Assembly: GCF_002776525.5 (NCBI RefSeq)
Contig: NC_045434.1
Span: 191,627,117-191,691,116, forward strand
Direction: 5' to 3'
Origin: Piliocolobus tephrosceles
Taxonomy: Eukaryota > Chordata > Mammalia > Primates > Cercopithecidae
DNA: 64,000 nucleotides
Position numbers and translations under genes: made by a program
Notes under the pieces: generated by a model
What the model was told of the DNA's origin: nothing
The model's database searches: none
What the model saw: the letters and a program-made list of their open reading frames with translations, nothing else
Shown: in pieces, positions 1 through 11,399 of the stretch
How the letters are laid out: each line of letters opens with the position of its first letter
How positions within the stretch are numbered: position 1 is the first letter of the stretch

Positions 1-204
1 CCTCTTATTTTTTGAATTGTATTTTCTCTGGTTATTGCTAGTAGAGAAATTTTCTTGGTGTTAGTGGTTTGATAATATATTCAGCAACATTGCTCAGCCT
101 TTCCATAGTTTATAATAGTTTTTCTGATGATTCTGTTGGCTTTTCCCAGTAGATAGATATATGCAAGCAGTGATAATTTCAGCTCTTTCCTTTGAATCCT
201 TATC

Positions 205-831
<627 letters not shown>

Positions 832-967
832 GAAACCTTATCTGTTTTAAGTCCTTTGTCTTTCCTCACAGCATTGCCCAGATCTCTAGTCATGTGGTAA
901 ACAAGAGTCGTGATTGGGCATCCTGGTTATTTTCTTTGTTATTATTGTCACTTAAAAAAAATTTGCA

Positions 968-1294
968 GGCCAGACGTGGTGGCTCACATCTGTAATCCCA
1001 ACACTTTTGGAAGCTGAGGCAGGCGGATTACCTGAGGTCAGGAGTTTGAGACCAGCCTGAAAAACAAGTTGAAACCCTGTCTCTACTAAAAATGCAAAAA
1101 TTAGCCAGGTGTAGTGGCGGGTGCCTATAATCCCAGCTACTCTGGAAGCTGAGGCATAAGAATCACTTGAACCCAGGAGGCGGAGGTTGCAGTGAGCCAA
1201 GATCTGAGATCGTGCCATTGCATGCCAGCCTGGGCAACAGAGGGAGACTCTGTTTAAAAAAAACAAAAAACAAAACAAAACAAAACAAAAAAAA
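968..1294 (+). mobile_element. Alu, forward
   Basis: Starts 'ggccagacgtggtggctcac'. Both arms are present. The tail is an A-rich tract that has become CAAAA repeats. Confidence 0.95.
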
Positions 1295-1307
1295 GTTGCA
1301 AAGATAT

Positions 1308-1446
1308 GGCCCCTCTCTGTCTCTCAGGCTGGAGTGCAGTGCCACAATCTTGGCTCAATGCACCCTCGACCTCCTGGGCTCAAGTGATCCTCCCACCTCA
1401 GCCTCATGAGTTGCTGGGACCATAAGCCCGCACCACTATGCTGGGC
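1308..1446 (-). mobile_element. Alu monomer piece, reverse
   Basis: Only one arm's length, from 'ctctcaggctggagtgc' to 'actatgctgggc'. It is an Alu fragment or free left monomer. Confidence 0.8.
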
Positions 1447-1612
1447 CTCTGGCCTTTGTTTTCGGTTTAAAAGAAATGTGCCAAAAAAGTCTCCATTAAA
1501 TGTAATATTTGCTGTAGATTTTTGGTAAAAAACATTTTTATACCAAACATTTTATACCATGGTATAAAAAACAAGTTAAGATTCTACTCTCAGTTTTCTG
1601 AGCTTAAAAAAT

Positions 1613-1910
1613 ATAGCCAGGCGCAGTGGCTCACGCCTGTAATCCCAGCACTTTGGGAGGCCCGGTTGGGCAAATCATGAGGTCAGGAATTTGAGATCAG
1701 CCTGACCAACATGGAGAAACCCCATGTCTACTAAAAATACAAAATTATCCAGGTGTGGAGGCGTGCACCTGTAATCCCAGCTACTCAGGAGGCTGAGGCA
1801 GGAGAAACGCTTGAACCCAGGAGGCAGAGGTTGCAGTGAGCCGAGATTGTGCCATTGCACTCCAGCCTGGGCAACAGAGTGAGACTCCATCTCAAAAAAC
1901 AAAACAAAAC
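1613..1910 (+). mobile_element. Alu, forward
   Basis: Complete dimer starting 'agccaggcgcagtggctcac'. The tail 'aaaacaaaacaaaac' runs into an AT microsatellite. Confidence 0.95.
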
Positions 1911-1928
1911 ATATATATATATATATAA
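1911..1928. repeat. (AT)n microsatellite
   Basis: Alternating AT directly at the end of an Alu tail, the usual place for such repeats to arise. Confidence 0.9.
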
Positions 1929-1937
1929 ATAATACAT

Positions 1938-2042
1938 CTAAGCTACACAGAGGATTGCTTGAGCACAGGAGGTCGTGGCTGCAGTGAACTGTGATCTTGG
2001 GCCTGCATTCCAGCCTGGGCCACAGAGCCAGATGCTATCTCA
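1938..2042 (+). mobile_element. Alu right-arm fragment, forward
   Basis: Contains 'gaggattgcttgagcacagg' and 'cattccagcctgggccac'. The first arm is missing. Confidence 0.8.
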
Positions 2043-2095
<53 letters not shown>

Positions 2096-2099
2096 TAAT
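2043..2099. repeat. (AAT)n microsatellite
   Basis: About 19 AAT units replacing the A tail of the preceding Alu fragment, with one C interruption near the end. Confidence 0.95.
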
Positions 2100-2326
2100 A
2101 GGTTGACCAGCCTGTGCCAATTAGTGAGACCCCATCTTTACAAAAAAACAACTGGCCAGCTACCGTGGCTTATACTTGTAATCCCAACACTTGGGGAGGC
2201 CGATGCAGGTGAATCATTTGAGCCTGGTCTTAAACTCCTGGGTCCACCTGCCTCGGCCTCCTGGGTCCACCTGCCTCGGCCTCCCCAAGTGCTGGGATTA
2301 CAGGTGTGAGCCAATGCACCCAGTCT
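2100..2326. mobile_element. Rearranged Alu: forward piece joined to reverse piece
   Basis: Positions 2100-2224 read as forward Alu ('gaccccatctttacaaaaa', then a new start at 2151). From about 2225 the sequence switches to the reverse orientation ('cttaaactcctgg' through 'gggattacaggtgtgagcc'). A perfect 23-bp tandem duplication (2238-2260 and 2261-2283) sits just after the switch. Confidence 0.7.
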
Positions 2327-2770
2327 GGATAATATATCTTTAATATCACAAACAGAGTCACAGTGTCCACTGAATAATCGTGCTTATATACATATTTTCC
2401 CTAAACAGATGTATCTAGTAATTTTCTACACTTTAAAAAATATTCTGCAAGATCATAGAATTGACCAGGGACATCTCCACAGAGAATAACAGCCAATGAA
2501 TATTTTGCAGTTTTAATTCTTGTGTTAATATTCTCTTGGCTTTCACTTATAAGAATCCACATGGGTTTCCTTTCTTTTTCCTTTAGGCTTGCTCTGTAAC
2601 TTTTTATTTCTTGATTGAAGTCCTTAGCCTGTTCATTCTGAACAATTTCGTCTCCTAAAAAATGTATTTAAATTTCATATTTTCCCCCAAATTCTGTTTT
2701 TGCTCTGTCCCACAAATTTTGACATGTAGTGTTTTCATTATTCATTTCTAAGCAATTTCCTCTACAATTG

Positions 2771-3066
2771 TCTTTTTTTTTTTTTTTAGAGGAGTCTAGC
2801 TCTGTCAACCAGGCTGAAGTGCAGTGGTATAATCTCAGCTCACTGCAACCTCTGCCTCCTGGGTTCAAGCAATTCTCATGCCTCAGCCTCCCAAGTAGCT
2901 GGGATTACAGGCGTATGCCACCATGACCAGCTAATTTTTGTATTTTTAGTAGAGACAAGATTTCACCATGTTGGCTAGGCTGGTCTTAAACTCCTGATCT
3001 CAAGTGATTCGCCCACCTCTGCCTATCAAAGTGCTGAGATTACAGGCATGATCTGCCATGCCCAGC
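2771..3066 (-). mobile_element. Alu, reverse
   Basis: Complete dimer. Its flanks 'ctctacaattgtc' and 'ctctataattatc' look like a diverged target-site duplication within the L1. Confidence 0.94.
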
Positions 3067-3158
3067 CTCCTCTATAATTATCTTAACTCAATAGTTTTTT
3101 AATAATGTTGTTTGGTTTCAAGTACAGGATTTGTGGTTTTCTTTCTTTCTTATTTTCC

Positions 3159-3456
3159 TTTTTTTTTTTTTTTTTTTGAGGCAGAGTCTTGCTTTGTCGC
3201 CCAGGCTGGAGTGCAATGGCTCCATCTCGGCTCACTGCAAGCTCTGCCTCCTGAGTTCATACCATTCTCCTGCTTCAGCCTCAGAGTAGCTGGGACTACA
3301 GGCGCCTGCCACCACATCTGGCTAATTTTTTGTATTTTTAGTAGAGACGGGGTTTAACCGTGTTAGCCAGGATGGTCTCGATGTCCTGACCTCGTGATCT
3401 GCCCACCTCAGCCTCCCAAAGTGCTGGGATTACAAGCGTGAGCCACTGCACCTGGC
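3159..3456 (-). mobile_element. Alu, reverse
   Basis: Complete dimer from the T run and 'gaggcagagtcttgctttg' to 'cactgcacctggct'. Confidence 0.94.
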
Positions 3457-3493
3457 TCAGGCTGTGTTATTGATACATATAGTTTATCATGAA

Positions 3494-3635
3494 CAGCTGG
3501 GCACCGTAACGCACACCTGTAATCCCAGCACTTTGGGAGGCCAAGGCAGGAGGAATGCTTGAGGCCAAGATTTGAGACCAGCCTGGGTACTATGGCAAGA
3601 CCCCCATCTCTACCGGAAAAAAAAAAAAAAAAAAG
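3494..3635 (+). mobile_element. Free-left-monomer-like Alu, forward
   Basis: One arm only, from 'gctgggcaccgtaacgcac' to 'catctctaccgg' and an A run. Confidence 0.82.
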
Positions 3636-3767
3636 ACAAGCTAGTTGAAAAATAATGAGATAAATAGAAAGGGAGGAAAAAAAAACAAAAAGCAAAACCA
3701 AAAAAACCACAATAACCCCAGAGACAGAAACATAGACTGAAGGATATAATAACCAAAATGATTGAGA

Positions 3768-3885
3768 GAGGGCTGTGCACTTTGGGAGGCCAACAGATCA
3801 CTTGAGCCCAGGAGTTTGTGACCAGTCTGGGTAACATAGTGAGACTGTCCTACTTCCCTGCTCCAAAAAAAAAAAAAAAAAAACT
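3768..3885 (+). mobile_element. 5'-truncated Alu monomer, forward
   Basis: Begins inside the first arm at 'gcactttgggaggcc' and ends in an 18-base A run. Confidence 0.8.
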
Positions 3886-3896
3886 TAGCCAGGCAT

Positions 3897-4480
3897 CTGC
3901 CAGGTGCAGTGGCTCATGCCTGTAATCCCAGCACTTTGGGAGGCCAAGGCGGGCAGATCATCTGACGCCAGGAGTCAGAGACCACCCTGGCCAACATGGT
4001 GAAACTTTGTTTCTTCTAAAAAGACAAAAATTGCCAGGCACAGTGGCTCATTCCTGTAATCCCAGCACTTTGGGAGGCCAAGGCAGGTGGATCACGAGGT
4101 CAAGAGATCAAGACCATCCTGGCCAACATGGTGAAACCCTGTCTCTACTAAAAATGAAAAAAATTAGCCAGGAGTGGTGGCGGGCGCCTGTAGTCCCAGC
4201 TACTTGGGAGGCTGAGGCAGGAGAATCACTTAAACCCAGGAGGCGGAGGTTGCAGTGAGCCGAGAGTGCAACACTGTACTCTAGCCTGGTGACAGAGCGA
4301 GACTCTGTCTAAAAAAAAAAAAATTTGCCAGCCATGGTGGTGTATACCTGTGGTCCCAGCTACTTAGGAGGCTGAGATGGGAGGATTGATTGAGCTCAGG
4401 AGGGTGAGGCTGCAGTGAGCTATGATCATACCACTGCACTACAGCCTGAGTGACACAGCAAGACCTTGTTTGTAAAAAAG
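3897..4480 (+). mobile_element. Alu, forward, interrupted by another Alu
   Basis: Left arm at 3897-4032 and right arm at about 4325-4480 ('catggtggtgtatacctgtgg' onward) belong to one element. A second Alu sits between them at the A-rich linker. Confidence 0.8.
4033..4322 (+). mobile_element. Alu inserted into an Alu, forward
   Basis: Complete dimer from 'ccaggcacagtggctcattc' to an A run. The linker bases 'aaaaattgcca' recur as 'aaatttgcca' after it, consistent with a target duplication. Confidence 0.85.
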
Positions 4481-4510
4481 TAAATAAAGTTTATGATGGC
4501 CATATACTCT

Positions 4511-4807
4511 ATTTTTTTTTTTTTTTAGACGGAGTCTTTCTCTGTTGCCCAGGCTGGAGTGCAGTGGTGCAATCTCAGCTCACTGCAACCTTTGCCTCCT
4601 GGGTTCAAGCGATTCTCCTGCCTCAACCTCCCAAGTACATGGGATTACAGGCACCTGCCACCACACCTGGCTAATTTTTGTATTTTTAGTAGAGATGGGT
4701 TTTTGCCATGTTGGCCAGGCTGGTCTCCAACTCCTGACCTCAGGTGATCCACCTGCCTCGGCCTCCCAAAGTGCTAGGATTATAGGGGTGAGCCACCGTG
4801 CCTGGCC
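4511..4807 (-). mobile_element. Alu, reverse
   Basis: Complete dimer, T run to 'accgtgcctggcc'. Confidence 0.95.
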
Positions 4808-4860
4808 CATATATTCATTTTATCAATATATAACATACTTATTTACCCTTTACCCTTATT

Positions 4861-4895
4861 ATATATATATATGTGTGTGTACATACATATATATA

Positions 4896-4930
<35 letters not shown>

Positions 4931-4945
4931 GTATATACACATACT
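4861..4945. repeat. Compound TA/TG/CA microsatellite
   Basis: Alternating purine-pyrimidine tract with a TA block, GT block, mixed TACA and a long CA run. It lies at the 3' (poly-T) side of the next Alu. Confidence 0.93.
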
Positions 4946-5237
4946 TTTTTTTTTTTTGAGGCGGAGTTTTGCTCTCATTGCCCAGGCTGGAGTGCAATGG
5001 CATGATCTCAGCACCACAACCTCTGCCTCCCAGGTTCAAGCAATTCTCCTGCCTCAGCCTCCTGAGTAGCTGGGATGACAGGCATGCACCACCATGCCTG
5101 GCTAATTTTGTGTTTTTAGTAGAGATGGGACTTCTCCATGTTGGTCAGGCTGGTCTCGAACTCCCAACCTTAGGTGATCCACCTGCCTTGGCCTCCCAAA
5201 GTGCTGGGATTACAGGCGTGAGCCACCGTGCTGGGCC
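4946..5237 (-). mobile_element. Alu, reverse
   Basis: Near-complete dimer with a short deletion in the second arm ('gatctcagcaccacaacctc'). Confidence 0.93.
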
Positions 5238-5526
5238 TACCTACATATATTTTTTAAATAGAGTCCATTTTCTATGGCAGTTTTAGGCTCACAGCAAATT
5301 GAGCAGAAAGTACAGAAAGTTCCCATGCAACCCCTGCCTTTCCAAATGCACAGCCTCCCCACTATCAACATCTAGCACCAGAATGGTACATTTGTTACAA
5401 TTAATGAACCTACATTGACACATCACCACCACCCCAAGTCCATATTTACATTAGAGTTCACAATTGGTGTTGAACATTTTATGAGTTTTGACAAATTGTA
5501 TAATGACATGTATACATTTTTTAATT

Positions 5527-5681
5527 CTTTTTTTTGAGACAGAGTGTCTCTCTGTTACCCAGGCTGGAGTGCAGTGGTGTGATCTCAGCTCACTGTAGCC
5601 TCTGTCTCCTGGGTTCCAGCAGTTCTCCTACCTCAGTCTCCTGGGTAGATGGGATTACAGGCAAGTGCCACCACACCTGGC

Positions 5682-5724
<43 letters not shown>

Positions 5725-5853
5725 TTTATTTTTAATAGAGACGGGGTTTCACCATGTTGGCTATGCTGGTCTTGAACTCCTGACCTCAGGTGATCCGCCT
5801 GCCTCTGCCTCCCAAAGTGCTGGGATTACAGACGTGAGCCACTGCGCCCAGCC
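5527..5853 (-). mobile_element. Alu, reverse, with internal ATT expansion
   Basis: Complete dimer whose middle linker has expanded into about 13 ATT units (5682-5722). Confidence 0.93.
5682..5722. repeat. (ATT)n microsatellite inside an Alu
   Basis: Sits where a normal Alu has 'ggctaattttt'. The repeat grew from the element's own linker. Confidence 0.93.
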
Positions 5854-5900
5854 ATATGCACTTGTATACTATCATACAGAGTAGCCCTTATTGGTATTTT

Positions 5901-6016
5901 TAAATTTAAGTTTATTATATTACATATTTACATTTTATACTAGCTTTCTTTAGGTTCATATTTAGGTGGTGTTTATTTTTAACCATCCCTCTTATAATCT
6001 TACCCAATCATAGCTG
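5901..6016. other. AT-rich flank, probably L1 debris
   Basis: T-rich and unclassified. With 6315-6483 it flanks one Alu, and the repeated 'atcatagc' on each side is likely that Alu's target duplication. Confidence 0.4.
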
Positions 6017-6314
6017 TTTTTTTTTTTTTTTGAGACAGAGTCTTGCTCTGTCTCCCAAGCTGGAGTGCAGTGGTGTGATCTCGGCTCACTGCACCTCCAC
6101 CTCCTGGGTTCAAGTGGTTCTCCCACCTCAGCCTCCAAAGTAGCTGGGATTATAGGTGTGTGCCACCACACCCAGGCTAATTTTTGTATTTTTAGTGGAG
6201 ATGGGGTTTCACTATGTTGGCCAGGCTTGTCTCCAACTCCTGACCTCAAGTGATCCACCTGCCTTGGCCTCCCAAAATGTTGGGATTACAGGAGTGCGCC
6301 ACCGCAGCCAGCCA
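6017..6314 (-). mobile_element. Alu, reverse
   Basis: Complete dimer. 'atcatagc' occurs just before the T run and just after the other end. Confidence 0.95.
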
Positions 6315-6484
6315 GCCCCATCATAGCATTCTTGTATTTAGTGATAAGTTTAACCCTTCTATATTTATTGGAATTACTCTTAAGACTTTTTTCTGCTATA
6401 TTTTATATCTCCTATTTACTGTACATTGTTTTTGTTCTTTTCACAACAAAGCTTTCTTCTTCTGGTTTAAAAGTTATAAATACT

Positions 6485-6878
6485 GCCAGGTGCCATGGCT
6501 TATGCTATAATAGCACTTTGGGAGGCTGAACCAGGCGAATCACCTGAGGTCAGGAGTTTGAGACCAGCCTGGCCGACATGGCAAAATCCCATCTCTACTA
6601 AAAATACAAAAATTAGGCTGGGCCTGGTCCTGGTTGGATCACGAGGTCAAGAAATCAAGACCATCCTGGCCAACATAGTGAAACCCTGTCTCTACTAAAA
6701 ATAGAAAAATTAGCTGGGCATGGTGGTGCACACCTGTAGTCCCAACTACTCAGGAGGCTGAGGCAGGAGAATCTCTTGATCCCAGGAGGCAGAGGTTGCA
6801 GTGAGCCGAGATCACGCCACTGCACTCCAGTCTGGCGACAGAGTGATACTCCATCTCAAAAAAAAAAAAAAAAAAAAA
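6485..6878 (+). mobile_element. Rearranged Alu, forward
   Basis: A first arm ends near 6615, where 'ggctgggcctggtcctggtt' abruptly begins another Alu lacking about 60 bases of its start. The second arm is complete with a 20-base A tail. This may be a recombinant of two copies. Confidence 0.8.
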
Positions 6879-7170
6879 GGCCTGGCGCAGTGACTCATGC
6901 CTGTAATCCCAGCACTTTGGGAGGCCAAGGTGGGTGGATCACCTGAGGTCAGGGGTTCAAGACCAGCCTGACCAAGATGGAGAAACCCCATCTCTAGTAA
7001 AAACACAAAAAATTAGCTGGGCGTGGTCGCGGGTGCCTGTAGTCCCAGCTACTTGGGAGGCTGAGGCAGGAGAATGGTGTGAACCTGGGAGGCTGAGCCA
7101 AGATTGTGTCACCGCATTCCAGCCTGGGTGACAGAGTGAGATGCCGGCTTTAAAAAAAAAAAAAAGAAAA
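6879..7170 (+). mobile_element. Alu, forward
   Basis: Follows the previous A tail with no gap. Second arm has a short deletion ('gggaggctgagccaagatt'). Confidence 0.94.
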
Positions 7171-7487
7171 GGCCGGGCACGGTGGCTCACGCCTGTAATC
7201 CAGCACTTTGGGAGGCCGAGATGGGTAGATCACGAGGTCAGGAGATCCAGACCATACTGACTAACACGGTGAAACCCCGTCTCTAACTAAAAATACAAAA
7301 ATTAGCCAGGCACGGTGGCGGGCACCTGTAGTCCCAGCTACATGGGAGGCTGAGGCAGGAGAATCGCTTGAACCCGGGAGGCGGAGCTTGCAGTGAGTGG
7401 AGATCGAGCCACTGCACTCCAGCCTGGGTGACAGAGCGAGACTCCGTCTCAAAAAAACAAAAAAACAAAAAACAAAAAAACAAAAAA
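7171..7487 (+). mobile_element. Alu, forward
   Basis: Little-diverged copy starting 'ggccgggcacggtggctcac', joined directly to its neighbour. The tail is a CAAAAAA repeat. Confidence 0.96.
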
Positions 7488-7660
7488 CTTAACTGCTTGT
7501 GGTGGCAGGTGCCTGTAATCTCAGCTACTTAGGAGGCTGAGGAAGAATCGCTTGAACCTGGGAGGCGGAGGTTGTAGTGAGTCAACATCGCGTCACTGCA
7601 CTCCAGCCTGGGCAACAGAGTAAGACTCCATCTCTAAATAAATAAATAAATAATAAAATA
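7488..7660 (+). mobile_element. 5'-truncated Alu, forward
   Basis: Right arm only, from 'ggtggcaggtgcctgtaatc', with an (AAAT)n tail. Confidence 0.85.
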
Positions 7661-7960
7661 ACCGGGCATGGTGGCTCTTGCCTGTAATCCTAGCACTTTG
7701 AGAGGCCAAAGCAGGAAGATATCTTGAACCCAGGAGTTCAAAATCAGCCTGGTCAACACAGTGAGACCTTTGCTCTAAAAAATAAAAAAATAAAAAAAGG
7801 AAGGTGTTGTGGTGCATGCCTGCAGTCCCAGCTAATGGGGAGGCTGAGGCAGGAGGATCCCTTGAGCCCAGGAGATTGAGGCTGCAGTGAGCCATGATTG
7901 TGCCACTGCACTGGGCGACAGAGAGAGAGCCTGTGCCAAAATAAAATATAAATTTAAAAA
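7661..7960 (+). mobile_element. Alu, forward
   Basis: Dimer starting 'accgggcatggtggctcttg'. The end is degraded ('ctgtgccaaaataaaatat'). Confidence 0.92.
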
Positions 7961-7969
7961 ATCATAATA

Positions 7970-8283
7970 GGCTGGGTATTGTGGTTCACAACACTTTGGG
8001 AGGCCAAGGTGAGCAGATGACCTGAGACCAGCCTGGGCAACATAGTGGGACTCTGTCTCTACAAAAAACTGAAAAATTAGCTGGGTGTGATGGTGCCTGC
8101 TTGTAGTCCCAGCTGCTCATGAAGCTGAGGTGGGAGGATTGCTTGAGATGGGGAGGTTCAGGCTTCAGTGGACTATGATAGTGCCACTGCACTCCAGGAT
8201 AGGTGACAGACTGAGATGCTGCCTTAACAATAAATACATAAATAAAGAAATAAATAACAAAAAAGCAAAACAAAATAAAATGA
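7970..8283 (+). mobile_element. Alu, forward
   Basis: Last of the head-to-tail run. The first arm lacks part of 'cacctgtaatccc', and the tail is AAAT/AAAAC-rich. Confidence 0.92.
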
Positions 8284-8822
8284 AAACACCACTCTAGATC
8301 TCAAATAAGTCTAAAAAAACAGAAACCAAACACCATTCACCCTCTTAGCTATCTGTTAGGAAATACCTCACCTGGAAAAGTAGTTCTAAATGTGGGGTTT
8401 ACATCCCTCAGTTTCTTTCCTTTCAGAAATTCTGGCTCAGTAATTCTTCACTACCTTATTGGCTTTCCAATGTCAAGCAGAGATCTTAAAAAAATATTTT
8501 TCCAGTTTTACCAGGGTTGGTCAGAATTACATAGTTACCGATACCAGAAGTCCAAATTCTTCCTCATTCCTACTTTCCTATGGGAAAAGCACTCTAATAA
8601 TCATGACTAGCTAAGAAACAAAATGACAGTGGAAATGCTAACAGTGTAACAATTACCTAAGCACCAAAACAATGAACTAAAGTGCCATCCAAGGGAGATT
8701 CTACAAATAGAAAAACACAAGTGTAACATAGTTGAAAAAGCAACTCAAACACTGATAGGAAAATATTCACCTCCTCCAAAGAAAAAAAACCTTTCTGAAA
8801 ATTGAGGGATATAAACTTTACT
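8284..8822. other. Non-Alu upstream flank
   Basis: AT-rich sequence with no repeat family, gene or exon I recognise. No open frame here looks protein-coding. Confidence 0.5.
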
Positions 8823-8830
8823 TGAGAATG

Positions 8831-9133
8831 CCTTTTTTTTTTTTTTTTTTTTTTGACGGAGTCTCGCTCTGTTGCCCAGGCTGGAGTGCAGTGGTGTGAT
8901 TTCCTCTCACTGCACGCTGTGCCTCCTGAGTTCACGCCATTCTCCTGCCTCAGCCTCCGTAGTAGCTGGGACCACAGGTGCCTACCACCACGCCCGGCTA
9001 ATTTTTTGTATTTTTAGTAGAGACAGAGTTTCACCATGTTAGCCAGGATGGTCTCGATCTCCTGATTTCACGATCCACCCGCCTCGGCCTCCCAAAGTGC
9101 TGGGATTACAGGCATGAGCCACCATGCCCGGCC
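8831..9133 (-). mobile_element. Alu, reverse
   Basis: Complete Y- or Sc-like dimer. 'agaatgc' on both sides is its target duplication. Confidence 0.95.
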
Positions 9134-9738
9134 AAGAATGCTTTCCATTCAGTTTACAAATACCAGATGATAGGAACGTACTAGCCAAATATAGGTGGTT
9201 GTAAGAGAATGAAAATCTGTGGAATTGCATCACAGTTGTCTATTGTGGACTTTGTTGTCAGTGGTCAGCAAGGCCAGGTTGGCTGATACACCACTAAGCC
9301 TCCGAGCACACCTAGAGAACTGCTACCCTATGAAGAAGTAGCATTCAAAATTCCTGAACCCAGGCTTTCTAGAATGACCTTCAGTACAAGTTTCTATTTT
9401 GAGATTTCTATCTTTCTCTGATTAGGTTACAATGCAATGGATTAGGTTTTCATGATTAGATTAACAAAATACACTTCTCAAATCCACCTTAATCCTCTCC
9501 CTGGGTCAGCTTGATGAGATTTTTAGGTTTCACAAACCCCCAAAGTTTGACAATATTATCTATTATGTATCCACTTAACCAGATGAATTGAGAAGATTGC
9601 CAAGTTTTAGACATAATTTCCACATTGTCTTGATCAGACAACACTCAGAAAACAGCCTTAGACAATGTTTGGATAAATACTAATCCATTTCTTTTACCTC
9701 TTCAAGTTTTGGTTTTCTCATCTTCTTTAAAATTAGTT
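9134..9738. other. Non-Alu upstream flank
   Basis: About 600 bases without recognisable repeat or coding structure. Confidence 0.5.
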
Positions 9739-9855
9739 TTTAATTTTTTTTTAATTATTATTTTTTTAGAGACAGAGTCTCACTCTGTTGCCCAGGCTGG
9801 CAAGCAGTAGTGTCATCATGGCTCACTGCATCCTTGACCTCCCGGGCCTAAGCCA

Positions 9856-10380
9856 GTGAGAGTGGCAGGCGGCCGACAAATGCCTACGCAGATAAAGGTG
9901 AGTCCCGGGTGAAACCCCAGCTCCAAGCTGAAGAGCGTTTAAAGCCTGAAGGCCAAGCTACAAGTTAAATCCTCCAACTGGATTGAGAACTTTCTTCCTA
10001 TTTGGTGCACTTTCCTCTGATTGGGCCCCACCCTTTACCTTTTTTACATATACCTACCCTTTCCTAATTGGTTTTTCTGCACTGTTGTGCCCACCTTTGA
10101 GTGGTCTTTACTTGAACCTGTTTTGCATACTCACAAACCAATCAGCACACAATCTCCATTCTGAGTCCATAAAGGGCCCACCGGACCCAACCACCTGGGG
10201 GACTTTCCCGCTTTCAATAAGGTAGGGGAACCACCCCTCATATCCTCTCTTTGCTGAGAGCTTTCCTTTTGCTTAATAAATTCTACTCCACTTACTCTCC
10301 AGTGTCCATATTCCTAATGTTTCCTTTTTCTGGGTAAAGAACTTGGACCTAGCTGAGCTAAGGAGCAGAAAGACTGCAAT
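9856..10380 (+). mobile_element. Solo LTR of a class I endogenous retrovirus
   Basis: About 525 bases of non-Alu sequence dropped into an Alu. It has promoter-like parts in LTR order: an inverted CCAAT (10019-10026), a CCAAT box (10138-10146), a TATA-like 'ccataaa' (10167-10173) and an AATAAA signal (10275-10280). 'gcca' stands on both sides (9852-9855, 10381-10384), which fits a 4-bp target duplication. With those edges the ends are not the usual TG...CA, so the exact borders may differ by a few bases. There is no internal viral coding region, so this is a solo LTR left by recombination. The family is not recognised with confidence; an LTR12- or LTR2-like ERV1 is my guess. Confidence 0.7.
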
Positions 10381-10446
10381 GCCATCCTCCCACCTCAGCC
10401 TCCTGAGTAGCTGGGACCACAGGTGTGCATCACCATGCCTGGCTAA

Positions 10447-10743
10447 TTTTTTTTTTTTTTTTGAGACGGAGTCTCGCTCTGTTACCCAGGCTGGAGTGCT
10501 GTGGCCGGATCTCAGCTCACTGCAAGCTCCACCTCCCGGGTTCACGCCATTCTCCTGCCTCAGCCTCCTGGGTAGCTGGGACTACAGGCGCCACCACCTC
10601 GCCCAGCTAGTTTTTTGTAGTTTTTAGTAGAAACGGGGTTTCACCGTGTTAGCCAGGATGGTCTCGATCTCCTGACCTCGTGATCCGCCGGTCTCGGCCT
10701 CCCAAAGTGCTGGGATTACAGGCTTGAGCCATCGTGCCCGGCC
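10447..10743 (-). mobile_element. Alu, reverse, Old World monkey type
   Basis: Carries 'gtggccggatctcagctcac', 'gtctcggcc' and 'ggcttgagcc'. The 15-base target duplication 'gcctggctaattttt' starts at 10437 and again at 10744. Confidence 0.95.
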
Positions 10744-10971
10744 GCCTGGCTAATTTTTTTAATTTATAATTTTTTTTTTTTTTTTTTTGTGTAGAGATGG
10801 GGGTCTCACTATGCTGCCCAAGCTGGTCTTGAACTCCTGAGCTCAAGCAATTGGGGATTACAGGCCATAAGCCACCATGCCCAGCCAGTATTCTCATGGG
10901 AAATGGGAATAATACTTTTGTCTATGTCACAAATATTTTGGGAGTTTTAAATGAAATAATGATTATAAAAG

Positions 10972-10974
<3 letters not shown>

Positions 10975-11004
<30 letters not shown>

Positions 11005-11399
11005 ACAGAGTCTTGCTCTATCACCCAGGCTGGAGTGCAGTGGCATGATCTCTGCTCACTACAACCTCTGCCTCCTGGGTTCAAGTGATTCTCCTGCCTC
11101 AGCCTCCTCAGTAGCTGGAATTACAGGCATGCACCACCATACCTGGCTAATTTTTTTTGTAGTTTTAGTAGAGACAGGGTTTTGCCACGTTGGCAGGCTG
11201 GTCTTGAACTCCTGACCTCAAGTGATCCGCATGCTTTGGCATCCCAAAATGCTGGGATTACAGGCTAATTTTTGTATTTTTTAGTACAGGGTTTTGTCGT
11301 GTTGCCCAGGCTGACACCAAACTCCTTGAGCTCAAGCGATCTGCCTGCCTCAGCCTCCCAAAGTGCTGGGATTACAGGCAAGAGCCACCGCACCAGGCG
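10975..11399 (-). mobile_element. Alu with an extra right half, reverse
   Basis: Long T run, then an Alu broken off at 11265 after 'gctgggattacagg'. It is followed at once by another half beginning 'ctaatttttgtattttt' and ending 'ccgcaccaggcg'. This suggests a partial duplication or misaligned recombination. Confidence 0.85.

Larger units (their letters stand above)
5238..5900. repeat. L1M 3' region fragment, split by an Alu
   Basis: Positions 5276-5526 match my memory of an old L1 3' region ('cacagcaaattgagcagaaa', 'acctacattgacacatcacc', 'tataatgacatgtata'). The continuation 'tactatcatacagagta' lies at 5868-5884 after the Alu at 5527-5853. Orientation is not assigned. Confidence 0.65.
9739..10888 (-). 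mobile_element. Old Alu, reverse, split by an LTR and a younger Alu
   Basis: Three pieces in register make one Alu: 9739-9855, 10381-10446 and 10744-10888. Between them sit a solo LTR and an Old World monkey-type Alu. The host's diverged sequence fits its being oldest. Confidence 0.85.

Noticed and set aside
4545..5069. Open frame of 174 codons on the + strand
   Set aside because: Joins two Alus through a TA/CA microsatellite; the His/Thr and Tyr/Ile runs come from the repeat.
9983..10225. 80-codon frame inside the retroviral LTR
   Set aside because: LTRs of this class are not coding, and the frame resembles no known protein.
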